The notes: a model not told the origin generated them from the sequence alone. DNA of 64,000 bases from Dokdonella sp. (GCF_019634815.1 NZ_JAHCAP010000001.1:1-64000); one strand, 5' to 3'. Positions 10,463-19,709 are shown, counted from the first letter of the stretch. A program made the numbers and translations.

Positions 10463-10609
10463 GTAGGAAACCACGTACATCAAATGGAGCGGCTAGCTTA
10501 CTGAAATTCGCGCCGCGCGCCGCTGGCGAGCGTCACTGCTTCGCCCGAACATGCTGCGCGCAGCGGGCATATCGACATGTCCGCACCCGATTTCCGCGAG
10601 GCGAAGACG

Positions 10610-11272
10610 ATGAGCATCCGCGAATGGCCCAGCCAGGAACGTCCACGGGAAAAACTGCTCGCACGCGGGCCGGGCGTGCTCTCCGATGCCGAACTGCTGG
10701 CTGTGTTCCTCGGCTCGGGGCGCCGCGGCAAGACCGCGGTCGACCTCGGGCGCGACTTGCTCGCCCGCGCCGGCAGCCTCAAGACCCTGCTCGATGCTCC
10801 GCAGGGTGAGCCGGGCATCGGCAGCGTGGCCTGGTGCCGGCTGTGCGCCGCGCTCGAACTGGGCAAACGCTATCTCGACGCCGAACTGCGCAGCAGCACC
10901 GCGCTCACCAGTCCGACCGACAGTGCGCGCTATCTCAAGTCGCGGCTGGCCGGCTATCCCTACGAGGTGTTCGCCTGCCTGTTCCTCGACAATCGCCATC
11001 GCGTGATCGCCTTCGAGGAGCTGTTCCGCGGTTCGATCGACGGTGCCGCGGTGCATCCGCGTGAAGTCGTGCGGCGTTGCCTGGCCCACAACGCCGCCGC
11101 GGTCATCGCCGCGCACAACCACCCGTCCGGCGTCGCCGAGCCGAGCAGCGCCGATCGCCAGATCACCACGCGCCTGCGCGACAGCCTCGCCCTCGTCGAT
11201 GTGCGGCTGCTCGACCATTTCGTGATCGGCCACGGCGAGCCGACCTCGCTGGCCCAGCGCGGCTGGGTCTGA
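10610..11272 (+). CDS. radC: RadC-family JAMM/MPN+ protein
   Basis: A 220-residue RadC/UPF0758 protein, close to the usual length. The family is named for DNA repair, but its biochemical function is unsettled. The N-terminal helix-hairpin-helix region begins [20 protein letters not shown], and the C-terminal JAMM metalloprotease-like domain carries [15 protein letters not shown] with the conserved His-x-His and Ser/Asp. The start at MSIREW (10610) fits family alignments; an in-frame ATG 33 bases earlier is less likely. It is divergent from coaBC, a common arrangement in gammaproteobacteria. Confidence 0.93.
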   Translation: MSIREWPSQERPREKLLARGPGVLSDAELLAVFLGSGRRGKTAVDLGRDLLARAGSLKTLLDAPQGEPGIGSVAWCRLCAALELGKRYLDAELRSSTALTSPTDSARYLKSRLAGYPYEVFACLFLDNRHRVIAFEELFRGSIDGAAVHPREVVRRCLAHNAAAVIAAHNHPSGVAEPSSADRQITTRLRDSLALVDVRLLDHFVIGHGEPTSLAQRGWV

Positions 11273-11366
11273 GGCCGCATCAAGCGCCACGCAGCGTCAG
11301 CCGCGAGGCTTGCGCAAGGGCCGCGTTCTGCCTGGCGGGCGCACAACACCCGCGCGGCCGAGCGCC

Positions 11367-11372
11367 TATACT
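11367..11372 (+). promoter_or_regulatory. -10 box (TATACT) upstream of the HD-like gene
   Basis: TATACT lies 33 bases before the predicted TTG start at 11405. It sits in the same 16-base context as the DUF4124 promoter at 5675-5690. Confidence 0.45.
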
Positions 11373-11404
11373 CGGCGCCACTTGGGGGAGACAGGGCGCG
11401 GCCG

Positions 11405-12466
11405 TTGATTCTGGGATTTGCCAGCGAGTTTCCGCCCGACCAGACCGAGCACGAGCTGCCCGACGTGGCCAGCGCGCGCGCGCGCCTGGGTGCCAAGGCG
11501 CAGCCGCTGGATGATGTTTTCGAGCATCTGCGCGAAGCGCTGGCGGGCCTGCTGCGCGACCCTGCCGACCGCGCCCTGTTCGCACGTGCCGCCGACGCCG
11601 CCCTGCTCGGCTACGCGCGGCTTGCGCTGCGCCACGGCAGCCTCGGCAGCGACTTTCATCCCTATCACAACGAAACCCACGTGCTCGACCTGTGTGGCCC
11701 GCGGCTCGATCGCCTGCTGCAGACAATCGGTCCGAATGCACTCCAATTGCCGCAGTGGCTGAGCCTGCTGCTGTTTGCTGCCTGCCATGACCTGCGCCAG
11801 CGTCAGGCGCCGCACCCGATCGACGGCGTCGGCGCCAACGAGCGCGCGAGCTGGGAGGAAAGCCAACGGATCCTCACATCATGCGGCCTCGACGAACAAC
11901 GGGACGCGGCGCTCTGGATCGCTTTGGAACTCGCCATTGCGGGCAGCACCTTCGACGCACGGCCTCTGGCGACGCAAGGTGCGCTCAACGCCGCCGACCT
12001 CGTGCACAGCGGCGGCGCGCTCGCAGCCCGCCTCGACCATGTCCTCGACCGGCGCCACCCCGCGTGGCGCAGCGATCCCCAGCTCGTGGCCGCCTGGAAG
12101 CTCGCCCTGATTGCGGCCGACCTCGATACCGCCAACGTCAGCGAGACGTTCGATCGCTTCGCCGCCAGCGGTGAAAACCTGTGCCGCGAACGCGAACTGC
12201 TCGCCGGCCGATCGCTTGCCGCTGACGAGAGCGCGCAACCGGTGCTTGCCTTCCTCGGCGACGGCCAGAGCCGTTTCTTCTTCGAGTTGCATCGCTTCAA
12301 TTCCGAAGCCGGCATGGCCGCGTTCGGTGCCGGAAAGCAGGCCAATGCGCCGCGCCTCAAGGCTTTGATCATGGGCACGCGCGCACGCATTGCGCTTGGC
12401 GGCGTACCCCGCAGCGGCGACGACGTGATTGCCGCGTACCGGCAAACGCTCGCACGGATCGAATGA
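11405..12466 (+). CDS. HD/PDEase-like metal-dependent phosphohydrolase, unknown substrate
   Basis: A 353-residue soluble protein without a recognised family name. Residues ~85-150 contain YHNETHVLDL, then LFAACHDLRQ, resembling the HNxxH...HD metal ligands of class I cyclic-nucleotide phosphodiesterases and the wider HD superfamily. A later ALIAADLDTANV could supply the distal Asp. Hydrolysis of a phosphate ester or cyclic nucleotide is an inference from those motifs. No signal peptide or membrane segment is seen. The start is uncertain: TTG at 11405 gives the longest frame, and the GGGGGAG site lies rather far upstream. It sits alone between radC and argS. Confidence 0.65.
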   Translation: MILGFASEFPPDQTEHELPDVASARARLGAKAQPLDDVFEHLREALAGLLRDPADRALFARAADAALLGYARLALRHGSLGSDFHPYHNETHVLDLCGPRLDRLLQTIGPNALQLPQWLSLLLFAACHDLRQRQAPHPIDGVGANERASWEESQRILTSCGLDEQRDAALWIALELAIAGSTFDARPLATQGALNAADLVHSGGALAARLDHVLDRRHPAWRSDPQLVAAWKLALIAADLDTANVSETFDRFAASGENLCRERELLAGRSLAADESAQPVLAFLGDGQSRFFFELHRFNSEAGMAAFGAGKQANAPRLKALIMGTRARIALGGVPRSGDDVIAAYRQTLARIE

Positions 12467-12505
12467 AGGCGCTGGTTCTGCGCGGCGATTGTTTCGCGCA
12501 AGCCT

Positions 12506-12511
12506 TACAAT
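12506..12511 (+). promoter_or_regulatory. -10 box (TACAAT) upstream of argS
   Basis: TACAAT 31 bases before the argS start. A short ATG-TTC-CGG-CTT-TGA frame lies between it and the start. No clear -35 box. Confidence 0.45.
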
Positions 12512-12541
12512 GGCCGGTCCCGTTTCTGCGATGTTCCGGCT

Positions 12542-14227
12542 TTGAAAGACTCCCTGCATTCCCTGCTTCGCCACGCCATCGATGCCTTGCTCGCAGCCGG
12601 CAGTCTGCCCGCGGGCGACCTTCCCGCGTTCGTGATCGAGCGCACCCGCAATCGCGAGCACGGTGATTTCGCCACCAATGCCGCCCTGCTGCTCGCCAGG
12701 ACTGCCGGGCGCAAGCCGCGCGAGCTGGCTGCCGATCTGGTCGCCGCGCTGCCAACCGACCCGGGTCTCGCCAAGGTCGAGATCGCCGGCCCCGGCTTCA
12801 TCAACTTCTTCCTCAGCCCGGCGGCCTATCACGCCCAGGTGCGCGAAGTGTTTGCACGCGGCGACAGCTATGGCCATGGCGGCGCCGGCGCCGGCCGCAC
12901 TGCGGGCGTCGAATTCGTCTCGGCCAACCCGACCGGCCCGTTGCACGTCGGCCACGGCCGCGCGGCTGCGATCGGTGACTGCATCGCGCGCCTGCTTGCC
13001 GCCAACGGCTGGAACGTCAAGCGCGAGTTCTATTACAACGATGCCGGCGCGCAGATCAACAACCTCGCCATTTCGGTGCAGGCGCGCGCCCGCGGTCAGG
13101 GCCCCGACGACGTCGGCTGGCCAGCCGACGGCTATCGCGGCGACTACATCATCGATGTCGCCCGTGCCTATCTCGACGGCGCCAGCGTCGAGGTCGATGG
13201 CCGGCTGATCGTCGCGGCGCGCGCAGTCGATGACTTGGACGCGATCCGCCGCTTCGCGGTGGCTTGGCTGCGCCGCGAGCAGAACGACGACCTCGCCGCG
13301 TTCGGCGTTGGCTTCGATGTCTACTTTCTCGAGAGCTCGCTCTACGCCGACGGCAAGGTCGAGGAAACCGTGCGCGAGCTCATCGCCCACGGCCACACCT
13401 ACGAGGAAGGCGGCGCCCTGTGGCTGCGCACCACCGATTTCGGTGATGACAAGGACCGCGTGATGCGCAAGTCCGACGGCAGCTACACCTATTTCGTGCC
13501 CGATGTCGCCTATCACCGCAGCAAGTGGCAACGCGGCTACCTGCGCGCGATCACCGAGCTGGGTTCGGACCACCACGGCTCGCTTGCGCGCGTGAAGGCC
13601 GGATTGCAGGCGCTCGATTGCGGCATTCCGCAAGGCTGGCCCGAATACGTGCTGCACCAGATGGTGACCGTGATGCGCGGCGGCGAGGAAGTGAAACTGT
13701 CCAAGCGCGCCGGCAGCTACGTGACCCTGCGCGACCTCATTGACGAAGTCGGCCGCGATGCCACCCGCTGGTTTCTCGTCGCACGCAAGTCCGACTCGCA
13801 ACTGGTGTTCGACATCGACCTCGCACGCGCGCAGACCAACGACAATCCGGTCTACTACGTGCAATACGCACATGCGCGCATTGCCAGCGTGATGCGTCAG
13901 CTGGGCGAGCGCGGCCTGGCCTGGGACCGCGAGCATGGCCTCGCGCAACTGGCGCGGCTCGACAGCGCCGCCGAACAGGCCGTGTTGGTCGAACTGTCGC
14001 GCATGGCCGAAGTCGTCGAGGCCGCAGGCGCAAGCCTGGAGCCGCATTTGCTGGCGAACTGGCTGCGCGAGTTGGCCGCAGCCTTCCATGGCTGGTACAA
14101 CAGCTGCCAGTTCCTCGTCGAGGATGCAGCCCTGCGCAACGCGCGCCTCACGCTCGCTGCGGCGGTGCGCCAGGCGCTTGCCAATGGTTTGGATCTGTTG
14201 GGCGTGACCGCGCCGGAGAGCATGTAA
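12542..14227 (+). CDS. argS: Arginyl-tRNA synthetase
   Basis: Charges tRNA-Arg with arginine in the cytosol. The 561-residue product is of normal class Ia ArgRS length. Visible features are the N-terminal Add1 domain (residues ~1-90), the HIGH-type motif [10 protein letters not shown] near residue 135, the KMSK-type motif KLSKRAG near 383, and an anticodon-binding C-terminus ending in [16 protein letters not shown]. The start is a TTG at 12542 with no strong ribosome-binding site; it matches the expected N-terminus ([14 protein letters not shown]). The TAA stop overlaps the next ATG by one base, so the SPOR gene is probably co-translated. Confidence 0.97.
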   Translation: MKDSLHSLLRHAIDALLAAGSLPAGDLPAFVIERTRNREHGDFATNAALLLARTAGRKPRELAADLVAALPTDPGLAKVEIAGPGFINFFLSPAAYHAQVREVFARGDSYGHGGAGAGRTAGVEFVSANPTGPLHVGHGRAAAIGDCIARLLAANGWNVKREFYYNDAGAQINNLAISVQARARGQGPDDVGWPADGYRGDYIIDVARAYLDGASVEVDGRLIVAARAVDDLDAIRRFAVAWLRREQNDDLAAFGVGFDVYFLESSLYADGKVEETVRELIAHGHTYEEGGALWLRTTDFGDDKDRVMRKSDGSYTYFVPDVAYHRSKWQRGYLRAITELGSDHHGSLARVKAGLQALDCGIPQGWPEYVLHQMVTVMRGGEEVKLSKRAGSYVTLRDLIDEVGRDATRWFLVARKSDSQLVFDIDLARAQTNDNPVYYVQYAHARIASVMRQLGERGLAWDREHGLAQLARLDSAAEQAVLVELSRMAEVVEAAGASLEPHLLANWLRELAAAFHGWYNSCQFLVEDAALRNARLTLAAAVRQALANGLDLLGVTAPESM

Positions 14228-14847
14228 TGGCATCGAAGAAGAATGGTCGCCAGGCCACCCGTGGCGGCGCGCAGACACCGGGCTGGATCTGGCTGCTGGG
14301 CGGCGTCTTGATCGGTGCGCTGCTGATGGCGCTGGTCGCAGGCAAGGGCTGGCTGCCGCTGCTGCGCAAGAGCGATTTGCCGCAACCCAATCCACAGGCC
14401 ACCGCGCCACGCGAGACCGAAGCGCCCGTCGCCGAGGCCAAGCCGAAGAAGAACTACGACTTCTATCAGGTGTTGCCCGAGGCCGAAGTCGTGATTCCCG
14501 ACGCGGAACTCTCGGCCAAGGCACGCGCCGAACAACAGGCACGCACAAATGCAGCGCCGATAGCGCCGGCGCTGCCACCGGGCGCGGCACCCAATCCCAC
14601 CGCGGGCGGTCGCTACGTGCTGCAAACCGGCTCGTATCCCGATGCCAAGGGCGCCGAGGAAGCCAAGGCGCGCCTCGCCTTGGTCGGTTTCAGCGCGCAG
14701 GTGCTGCCGGTGACGATCAACGGCAAGACCTGGAACCGGGTGCGCGTGGGCCCCTACGCCACCGCGAGCGAGCTGGAAACCGCCAAGCGCGCGCTCGCCG
14801 ATAACGGCGTCAATGCGATCGCGCTCAAGGAACAAGCCTCACCGTGA
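14227..14847 (+). CDS. FtsN-like SPOR-domain cell-division protein
   Basis: A 206-residue bitopic inner-membrane protein. It has a short basic cytosolic tail, a membrane helix at ~19-42 (GWIWLLGGVLIGALLMALVA), a proline- and alanine-rich periplasmic linker with the juxtamembrane segment YDFYQVLPEAEVVIPD, and a C-terminal SPOR domain (RYVLQTGSY to about residue 200) that binds denuded peptidoglycan at the septum. The DFYxxLPxxEV element and the position directly after argS are typical of the FtsN-like gene in pseudomonads and relatives. It likely takes part in division-site peptidoglycan processing. Confidence 0.88.
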   Translation: MASKKNGRQATRGGAQTPGWIWLLGGVLIGALLMALVAGKGWLPLLRKSDLPQPNPQATAPRETEAPVAEAKPKKNYDFYQVLPEAEVVIPDAELSAKARAEQQARTNAAPIAPALPPGAAPNPTAGGRYVLQTGSYPDAKGAEEAKARLALVGFSAQVLPVTINGKTWNRVRVGPYATASELETAKRALADNGVNAIALKEQASP

Positions 14848-15058
14848 GTCAATGCGGCGCCCGAGCGCCCCTCCAACGACACGATCAGGCTGAACCGATA
14901 TGGGTATGCCAATAACAACCCGTACAAGAACACTGACACAGACGGGCGACTCTGCATGCCGGCTTTATCTGATTCATGCACGTACGCCCGAAGCGCGCGA
15001 GGGCTTGCGCTGCGATGCCTGCGTGATCGGGCACCAACATTCGCCGATCTGAAACGAA

Positions 15059-15083
15059 CAGGCCCGGCGTCATGCCGGGCCTG
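15059..15083. terminator. Strong hairpin, likely terminator of the sugar dehydrogenase gene
   Basis: A perfect 10-bp stem, CAGGCCCGGC / GCCGGGCCTG, with a 5-base loop. On the minus strand it is followed by TTCGTTT, so it best serves the minus-strand gene that ends at 15116. Confidence 0.65.
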
Positions 15084-15101
15084 CGTTGATCGCAAAGGCG
15101 C

Positions 15102-15120
15102 GCTGAAGGAAGGCTTCAGC
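15102..15120. repeat. Second hairpin at the 3' end of the sugar dehydrogenase gene
   Basis: GCTGAAG / CTTCAGC with a 5-base loop overlaps the stop codon of the minus-strand dehydrogenase gene. It is followed on the plus strand by TTTC, so it may act as the plus-strand half of a bidirectional termination region. Confidence 0.4.
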
Positions 15121-16675
15121 TTTCGAAGCCATCCTGGAAAATGATGTCGGTCGGCTTGAACGTCGCCGTCACCGTGCAATCGGCGGTCACTGGCGCCGTC
15201 TGGTACTGCAAGGGTGCGTTCAAGCTGCCTCCGCAACCGCTGACGGCATCGACACCGTAGTTGGTCTCGGGCGTGAGCGTGAAGGTCACGACCGAGTTTT
15301 CAGGCACGGTCTGTGGTCCCGCCGGCGACATCGCCCCGTGGGGTCCGGGTGCGGGCGTCACGGTCCAGGAGGGTCCGGTTTGCGCCGAGACGAAGCGATA
15401 GATCTTGCCGCCACCGTCGGTGAGATAGAGATTGCCTTCCTCATCCTCGCCGAAACCATAGGGCGACATCGACGGTGTTCCCGCGAGGATCTCGCGCGTC
15501 CAGGTCGGCAGCGCCGCGCCGGGGTTTGCAACCACGTAAATATTTGCCGAAACATTGTCGCTGAAGATGTACTGGCCGCGCAGCGGCACGATCGGGCCAC
15601 GATAGACGTAACCCCCGATGATCGCGTAGGTGCCATCAGCCGAATGCCCGGTTTCGATTTTCGGTGGCACGCTGCCCGCCGGGCCGGTGCAGGGTGTCGC
15701 GTTGCCGGGATAGGTATGCAGCCCTTCGCAGGCGTTCCATTGGAAGTTCTGGCCGACGCTGCCGGCCGCCTGGAAGTCGATTTCCTCGTAACGGTTCTGA
15801 CCAACCTCGCCGATCGTCATGTCGCCGGTCTGCCGGTCGAAGCTGAAGCGGAACGGATTGCGGAAGCCCCAGTTGAAGACTTCGGCGCAGTCGTTCGGGA
15901 ACTGGCCGATGTCGGCAAACGGATTGTCGGGCGGAATTGCATAGGGTGCGGCGCCGCTGGCCGGTTTGCCGCAGAAGTTGGCCGGCACCGGCGCTGGCGT
16001 GGTGTTGTGCACGTCGATCCGGATGATCTTGCCCAGCAGGTAATAATTGGGACCGCTACCCGAGGTGTCGTGGCAGCTCGCCGGATTGTTGTCGGCCTTC
16101 TTGCGTCCGTTGCACTGGGCAAATCCGTTCGGGTCGCCCTGCACACCACCATCGCCCATCGACCAGTTGAGATAACCCTGCGCATCGAAGGCGATGTCGC
16201 CGCCGTTGTGATTGGAGGCAATGTCGGGCACGCGCAGCACCACGGTACCGGTCGGATTGGCGACATCGGGGTTGCCCGACACCGTGTAGCGCGCGAGCAC
16301 CTGGTCGGCGGCCGCACCCAGGCGCGGATCGCCCGAAGGCGCGCTGTAGGTTACGTAGAACGTGCCGTTGTTTGCGTAGTCGGGGTCGAAGGCCAGACCG
16401 AGGATGCCTTGCTCGTTGCCGCAGCTCGGGTCGAGCGAAAGAAACGGCGTCGCCAACAGCACGCCGTTCTTGACCACGCGGATGGCTTCGCATTTCTCGA
16501 CCACGAACAGGCGATTGCTGCCGTCGCCGGCATTGCGGACCGCGATCGGCTTGTCGAAGGTGGTGGATGCATCGGGCCAGCGTTCGAGATGAAGATCGGA
16601 CGGAACGATTGCGGCCATTGCCGCGCTGGCGGCAAAGCCGGCAGCGACGATTGCGAACGAGTGCAGTACCTGCAT
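15116..16675 (-). CDS. Secreted PQQ-type sugar dehydrogenase (GSDH/HHIP fold)
   Basis: A 519-residue exported beta-propeller protein of the glucose/sorbosone dehydrogenase family. Residues 1-21 are a signal peptide (MQVLHSFAIVAAGFAASAAMA). Propeller hallmarks include GILGLAFDPDY, SNHNGGDIAFDAQGYL, SMGDGG, WGFRNPFRFSFD, GEVGQNRYEEID and GGYVYRG. Oxidation of an aldose or similar substrate with a PQQ cofactor is the family activity; the substrate is unknown. The last ~75 residues form a two-cysteine (GCGG...DC) beta domain ending IIFQDGFES, a tail recurrent on secreted proteins of Lysobacterales. GGAGGG lies 7 bases before the ATG. Confidence 0.85.
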   Translation of the reverse strand: MQVLHSFAIVAAGFAASAAMAAIVPSDLHLERWPDASTTFDKPIAVRNAGDGSNRLFVVEKCEAIRVVKNGVLLATPFLSLDPSCGNEQGILGLAFDPDYANNGTFYVTYSAPSGDPRLGAAADQVLARYTVSGNPDVANPTGTVVLRVPDIASNHNGGDIAFDAQGYLNWSMGDGGVQGDPNGFAQCNGRKKADNNPASCHDTSGSGPNYYLLGKIIRIDVHNTTPAPVPANFCGKPASGAAPYAIPPDNPFADIGQFPNDCAEVFNWGFRNPFRFSFDRQTGDMTIGEVGQNRYEEIDFQAAGSVGQNFQWNACEGLHTYPGNATPCTGPAGSVPPKIETGHSADGTYAIIGGYVYRGPIVPLRGQYIFSDNVSANIYVVANPGAALPTWTREILAGTPSMSPYGFGEDEEGNLYLTDGGGKIYRFVSAQTGPSWTVTPAPGPHGAMSPAGPQTVPENSVVTFTLTPETNYGVDAVSGCGGSLNAPLQYQTAPVTADCTVTATFKPTDIIFQDGFES

Positions 16676-16933
16676 GACAAACCCTCCAGGAGGTTATGGA
16701 AGCATTTTGCGGCAGCGGTGAATCAACTCCCGAAGCCGTTGGCGAAGCTCAGGTCGCCATGCGAGCGGGCACGACCACGAGACAGGCCATCAAGGCATAG
16801 CACGCGGCGAGCCCGTATGCGAGCAGAACGCATCGGAATCGTGACGGCCGGCAGCGCTTGGGGGCATGATCGGTCACACCCCTGTGCGCACGCACCGGCT
16901 TGGACTATGGTGGCGTTTTGTCCGGGGCATGCC
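16676..16933. other. Divergent intergenic region, no gene seen
   Basis: About 260 bases between the sugar dehydrogenase start (minus) and the SDR start (plus). A TATGGT element near 16910 could be the -10 box of the SDR gene. Nothing else was recognised. Confidence 0.4.
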
Positions 16934-17683
16934 ATGACCGCCAAGACCGTACTCGTCACCGGCGCCAGCGCCGGCTTCGGCGCCGCCACGGCGCGTTGTT
17001 TTGCCGCCGCCGGCTGGCGCGTGATCGCCTGTGCGCGTCGTGCCGAGCGTTTGCATTCACTGGCGGCCGAGTTCGGTGAGCGCGTGCACATTGCGGCGTT
17101 CGACGTCCGCGATGCCGCGGCGATGCAGGCCGCGCTCGATGCACTGCCCGAGGATTTCCGCGACATCGACGTGCTGGTCAACAATGCCGGCCTCGCGCTG
17201 GGCACCGCCAAGGCGCCCCAGTGCGACCTTGCGCAGTGGCGGCAGATGATCGACACCAACATCACCGCGCTGGCCACGCTCACCCACGCATTGCTGCCGA
17301 CCCTGATCGCGCGGCGCGGCGCGATCATCAACGTGAGCTCGATTTCGGCGACCTATCCCTACACCGGCGGCAACGTCTACGGCGGCACCAAGGCCTTCGT
17401 GACGCAATTTTCGCTCGGCCTGCGCAGCGACCTGCACGGCACCGGCGTGCGCGTGAGCTCAGTCGAACCGGGCATGGCGCAGACCGAATTCACGCTGGTG
17501 CGCACCGGCGGCGATCAGGCGGCCTCGGACACGCTCTATGCCGGCGCCCACCCGATCACCGGCGATGACATCGCGCAGACGATCTGGTGGATCGCCAACC
17601 TGCCGCCGCACCTCAACATCAATCGCATCGAGGTGATGCCGACCAGTCAGTCGTTCGCGGGCTTCCAGGTCGCGCGCGACTGA
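16934..17683 (+). CDS. Short-chain dehydrogenase/reductase, YdfG-like
   Basis: A 249-residue NAD(P)-dependent oxidoreductase of the classical SDR family. The cofactor motif TGASAGFGAA is at residues ~9-18, NNAGLALG near 82, the catalytic Ser in INVSSISATYPY near 136, and YGGTKAF (Tyr-x-x-x-Lys) near 152. The Arg-rich ACARRAERL after beta-2 suggests NADP. The best-matching subgroup is YdfG-like 3-hydroxy acid dehydrogenase, with substrates such as serine or malonic semialdehyde; that assignment is inference. Long plus-strand ORFs running through the preceding gene are artefacts, and ATG 16934 is the natural start. Confidence 0.9.
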   Translation: MTAKTVLVTGASAGFGAATARCFAAAGWRVIACARRAERLHSLAAEFGERVHIAAFDVRDAAAMQAALDALPEDFRDIDVLVNNAGLALGTAKAPQCDLAQWRQMIDTNITALATLTHALLPTLIARRGAIINVSSISATYPYTGGNVYGGTKAFVTQFSLGLRSDLHGTGVRVSSVEPGMAQTEFTLVRTGGDQAASDTLYAGAHPITGDDIAQTIWWIANLPPHLNINRIEVMPTSQSFAGFQVARD

Positions 17684-17693
17684 GCCGCGCACA

Positions 17694-19580
17694 TCACTCC
17701 TGGCTGAGGTAGGTGTAGCCGATGAGTCCGGCTTCGAGCGCGGCGCGCAGATGCTGCGCCTCATCGCCTGCCAAACCCGCCGCGGCGATGCGCGCATCGT
17801 AGGCGGCACGCAGCGCCGCGAGATCGTAGCCGACATAGTCGAGCATGAGATCGACGCTGTCGCCACGGCGCTGGTCCTCGAAGCGGAACCCTGCGCCATC
17901 GAGGCGCACGTTGACCGCGTCGGTGTCGCCGAACAGGTTGTGGATGTCGCCGAGCGTTTCCTGATAGGCGCCGACCATGAAGATGCCCAGCCGGTAGGGC
18001 TCGCCCGCGCGCGGCGCGTGCAGCGGCAGGCTCACGTCCAGGCCATCGGCTTCGACGTAGCGATCAATGCGGCCATCCGAATCGCAGGTGAGATCGGCGA
18101 TCACGCCGCGGCGGTCGGGCGCTTCGTCGAGCCGCTCGATCGGCACGATCGGAAACACCTGATCGATCGCCCATACATCGGGAATCGACTCGAACACCGA
18201 GAAATTCACGAAATACTTGTCGACCAGGGTCTCGGCGATCTCGTCCAGCGCCTGCCGGTGCATGCGTTCGTCTGGCTTGAGGCGCGTACGCACTGCATTG
18301 ATGACGGCGTAGTAGAGATCATCGAGCTGGGCGCGCTCGTCCAGCGTGAGCTGGCCCAACGAAAACAGCGAATAACCTTCGGCGAGCTGGTACTGGGCCT
18401 CGTGCCAGGACTCGGTAGGCGGGGTGTGGTCGATTTCGGCGAGCACTTCGCGCAGGCGCCGCAGCACACTCGCCTCGTCCGCATGCGCGGGCGGAATCGC
18501 GCCACGCGGCGCGGCCTCGATCTCGCTCACGTCGACCACCAGCACCGCATGATGCGCGGTCAACGCGCGGCCCGACTCGGTGAGGATATGCGGCGGCGCC
18601 AGCGCATGCGCGGCGCAGGCCTGCGCCAGTACGCCGACGATCGCCGATGCGTATTCGCCCAGGCCGTAGTTGATCGAGCAATCCGAGCGCGAGCGCGTGC
18701 CTTCGTAATCCACGCCCAGGCCGCCACCGACATCCATGTGCGTGATCGCATGCCCCATGCGCGAGAGCTCGACGAAATAGCGCACCGCCTCGCGCATGCC
18801 GTTGGCGATGTCGCGCACATTGGACATCTGCGAACCCATGTGGAAATGCAGCAGCTTGAGCGTATCGCCCAGGCCCGCCGCCTTGAGTTCGTCGAGCAGG
18901 GTGAGGAGCTGACGCGGCGTGAGCCCGAACTTGGCCTTGTCGCCACCGGAGTTCTGCCACTTGCCCGCGCCCAGGCTCTTCAGGCGCATGCGCACGCCGA
19001 GCAAGGGCTGCACGCCCAGCACGCGCGCTTCCTCGATCACGTGGCGCAGCTCGGACGGCTTTTCGATGACGATGAAGATCTCGAGTCCGAGCTTGCGCCC
19101 GATCAGCGCGAGGCGGATGTATTCGCGATCCTTGTAGCCATTGCAGATCACCGTGCTGCCCGCCCTGGCCAGCGCGAGCACGGCCATGAGCTCGGGCTTG
19201 GAGCCGGCTTCCAGCCCGAAGCCCGCATCGCCGCTGGCCGCCAGCGCGCCGGCAACCTGCTTCTGCTGGTTGACCTTGATCGGATAGATCAGCGTGTAGC
19301 GACCACCGTAATCCCAGTCGCGCATCGCCTGCGCGAACGCACCCTGCAGGCGTGAACGACGATCATCGAGGATGTCGGCAAAACGCACCAAGAGCGGCAA
19401 GCGCGCACCGGCAGCCTGCGCCGCATCGACGACCTCGGGCAAGGCCAGCGCCGGGCCATCACCGCGCCGCGGCCGCACCAGCAGCTTGCCGCCCGCGCCG
19501 ACATCGACGTAACCCGCACTCCAGTGCGGCACCGCCCAGGTCTCGCGCGCGGCATCGATGTCCCACTGCGGCTTGTTCAC
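17694..19580 (-). CDS. speA: Biosynthetic arginine decarboxylase
   Basis: A PLP enzyme that converts arginine to agmatine, the first step of the arginine route to putrescine. The 628 residues match the family. The PLP lysine is in YPIKVNQQKQ near residue 95, the glycine-rich phosphate loop is HMDVGGGLGVDYEG near 285, and the substrate cysteine is in LTCDSDGRID near 490. The start is GTG 19580, preceded by GGAGG. It diverges from speE over 117 bases, so the two polyamine genes share a control region. Agmatine-to-putrescine enzymes are not in this window. Confidence 0.96.
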   Translation of the reverse strand: MNKPQWDIDAARETWAVPHWSAGYVDVGAGGKLLVRPRRGDGPALALPEVVDAAQAAGARLPLLVRFADILDDRRSRLQGAFAQAMRDWDYGGRYTLIYPIKVNQQKQVAGALAASGDAGFGLEAGSKPELMAVLALARAGSTVICNGYKDREYIRLALIGRKLGLEIFIVIEKPSELRHVIEEARVLGVQPLLGVRMRLKSLGAGKWQNSGGDKAKFGLTPRQLLTLLDELKAAGLGDTLKLLHFHMGSQMSNVRDIANGMREAVRYFVELSRMGHAITHMDVGGGLGVDYEGTRSRSDCSINYGLGEYASAIVGVLAQACAAHALAPPHILTESGRALTAHHAVLVVDVSEIEAAPRGAIPPAHADEASVLRRLREVLAEIDHTPPTESWHEAQYQLAEGYSLFSLGQLTLDERAQLDDLYYAVINAVRTRLKPDERMHRQALDEIAETLVDKYFVNFSVFESIPDVWAIDQVFPIVPIERLDEAPDRRGVIADLTCDSDGRIDRYVEADGLDVSLPLHAPRAGEPYRLGIFMVGAYQETLGDIHNLFGDTDAVNVRLDGAGFRFEDQRRGDSVDLMLDYVGYDLAALRAAYDARIAAAGLAGDEAQHLRAALEAGLIGYTYLSQE

Positions 19581-19661
19581 CCTTGCCTCCGGTCATGCAT
19601 TCGAGCGCGCTAGTGTAACGAGCAAGCACGGCCCCTGCGTGTCGGACGCGCACCAAGCGGC

Positions 19662-19667
19662 TACAAT
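19662..19667 (+). promoter_or_regulatory. -10 box (TACAAT) upstream of speE
   Basis: TACAAT in the speA-speE divergent region, 31-45 bases before the possible speE starts. Confidence 0.45.
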
Positions 19668-19709
19668 TGGCGGTCCGGCCAGCCCCGGATCGACCGCATG
19701 AAGGACACC

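Larger units (their letters stand above)
14872..15144 (+). pseudogene. Orphan RHS-core fragment
   Basis: Just after the SPOR gene stop, the same frame stays open and encodes NRYGYANNNPYKNTDTDGR (14893-14949), an unmistakable match to the conserved end of the RHS core. About 65 residues of unrelated sequence follow before a stop at 15144. There is no start codon or upstream RHS body, so this is a stranded remnant of an RHS gene and its variable tip. Its GC content is below that of the neighbours. The complete RHS gene at 81-4629 lacks exactly this core ending. Confidence 0.7.

Noticed and set aside
17751..19355. 534-codon plus-strand frame opposite speA
   Set aside because: Antisense shadow of a well-supported arginine decarboxylase; composition is H/R/A-biased.
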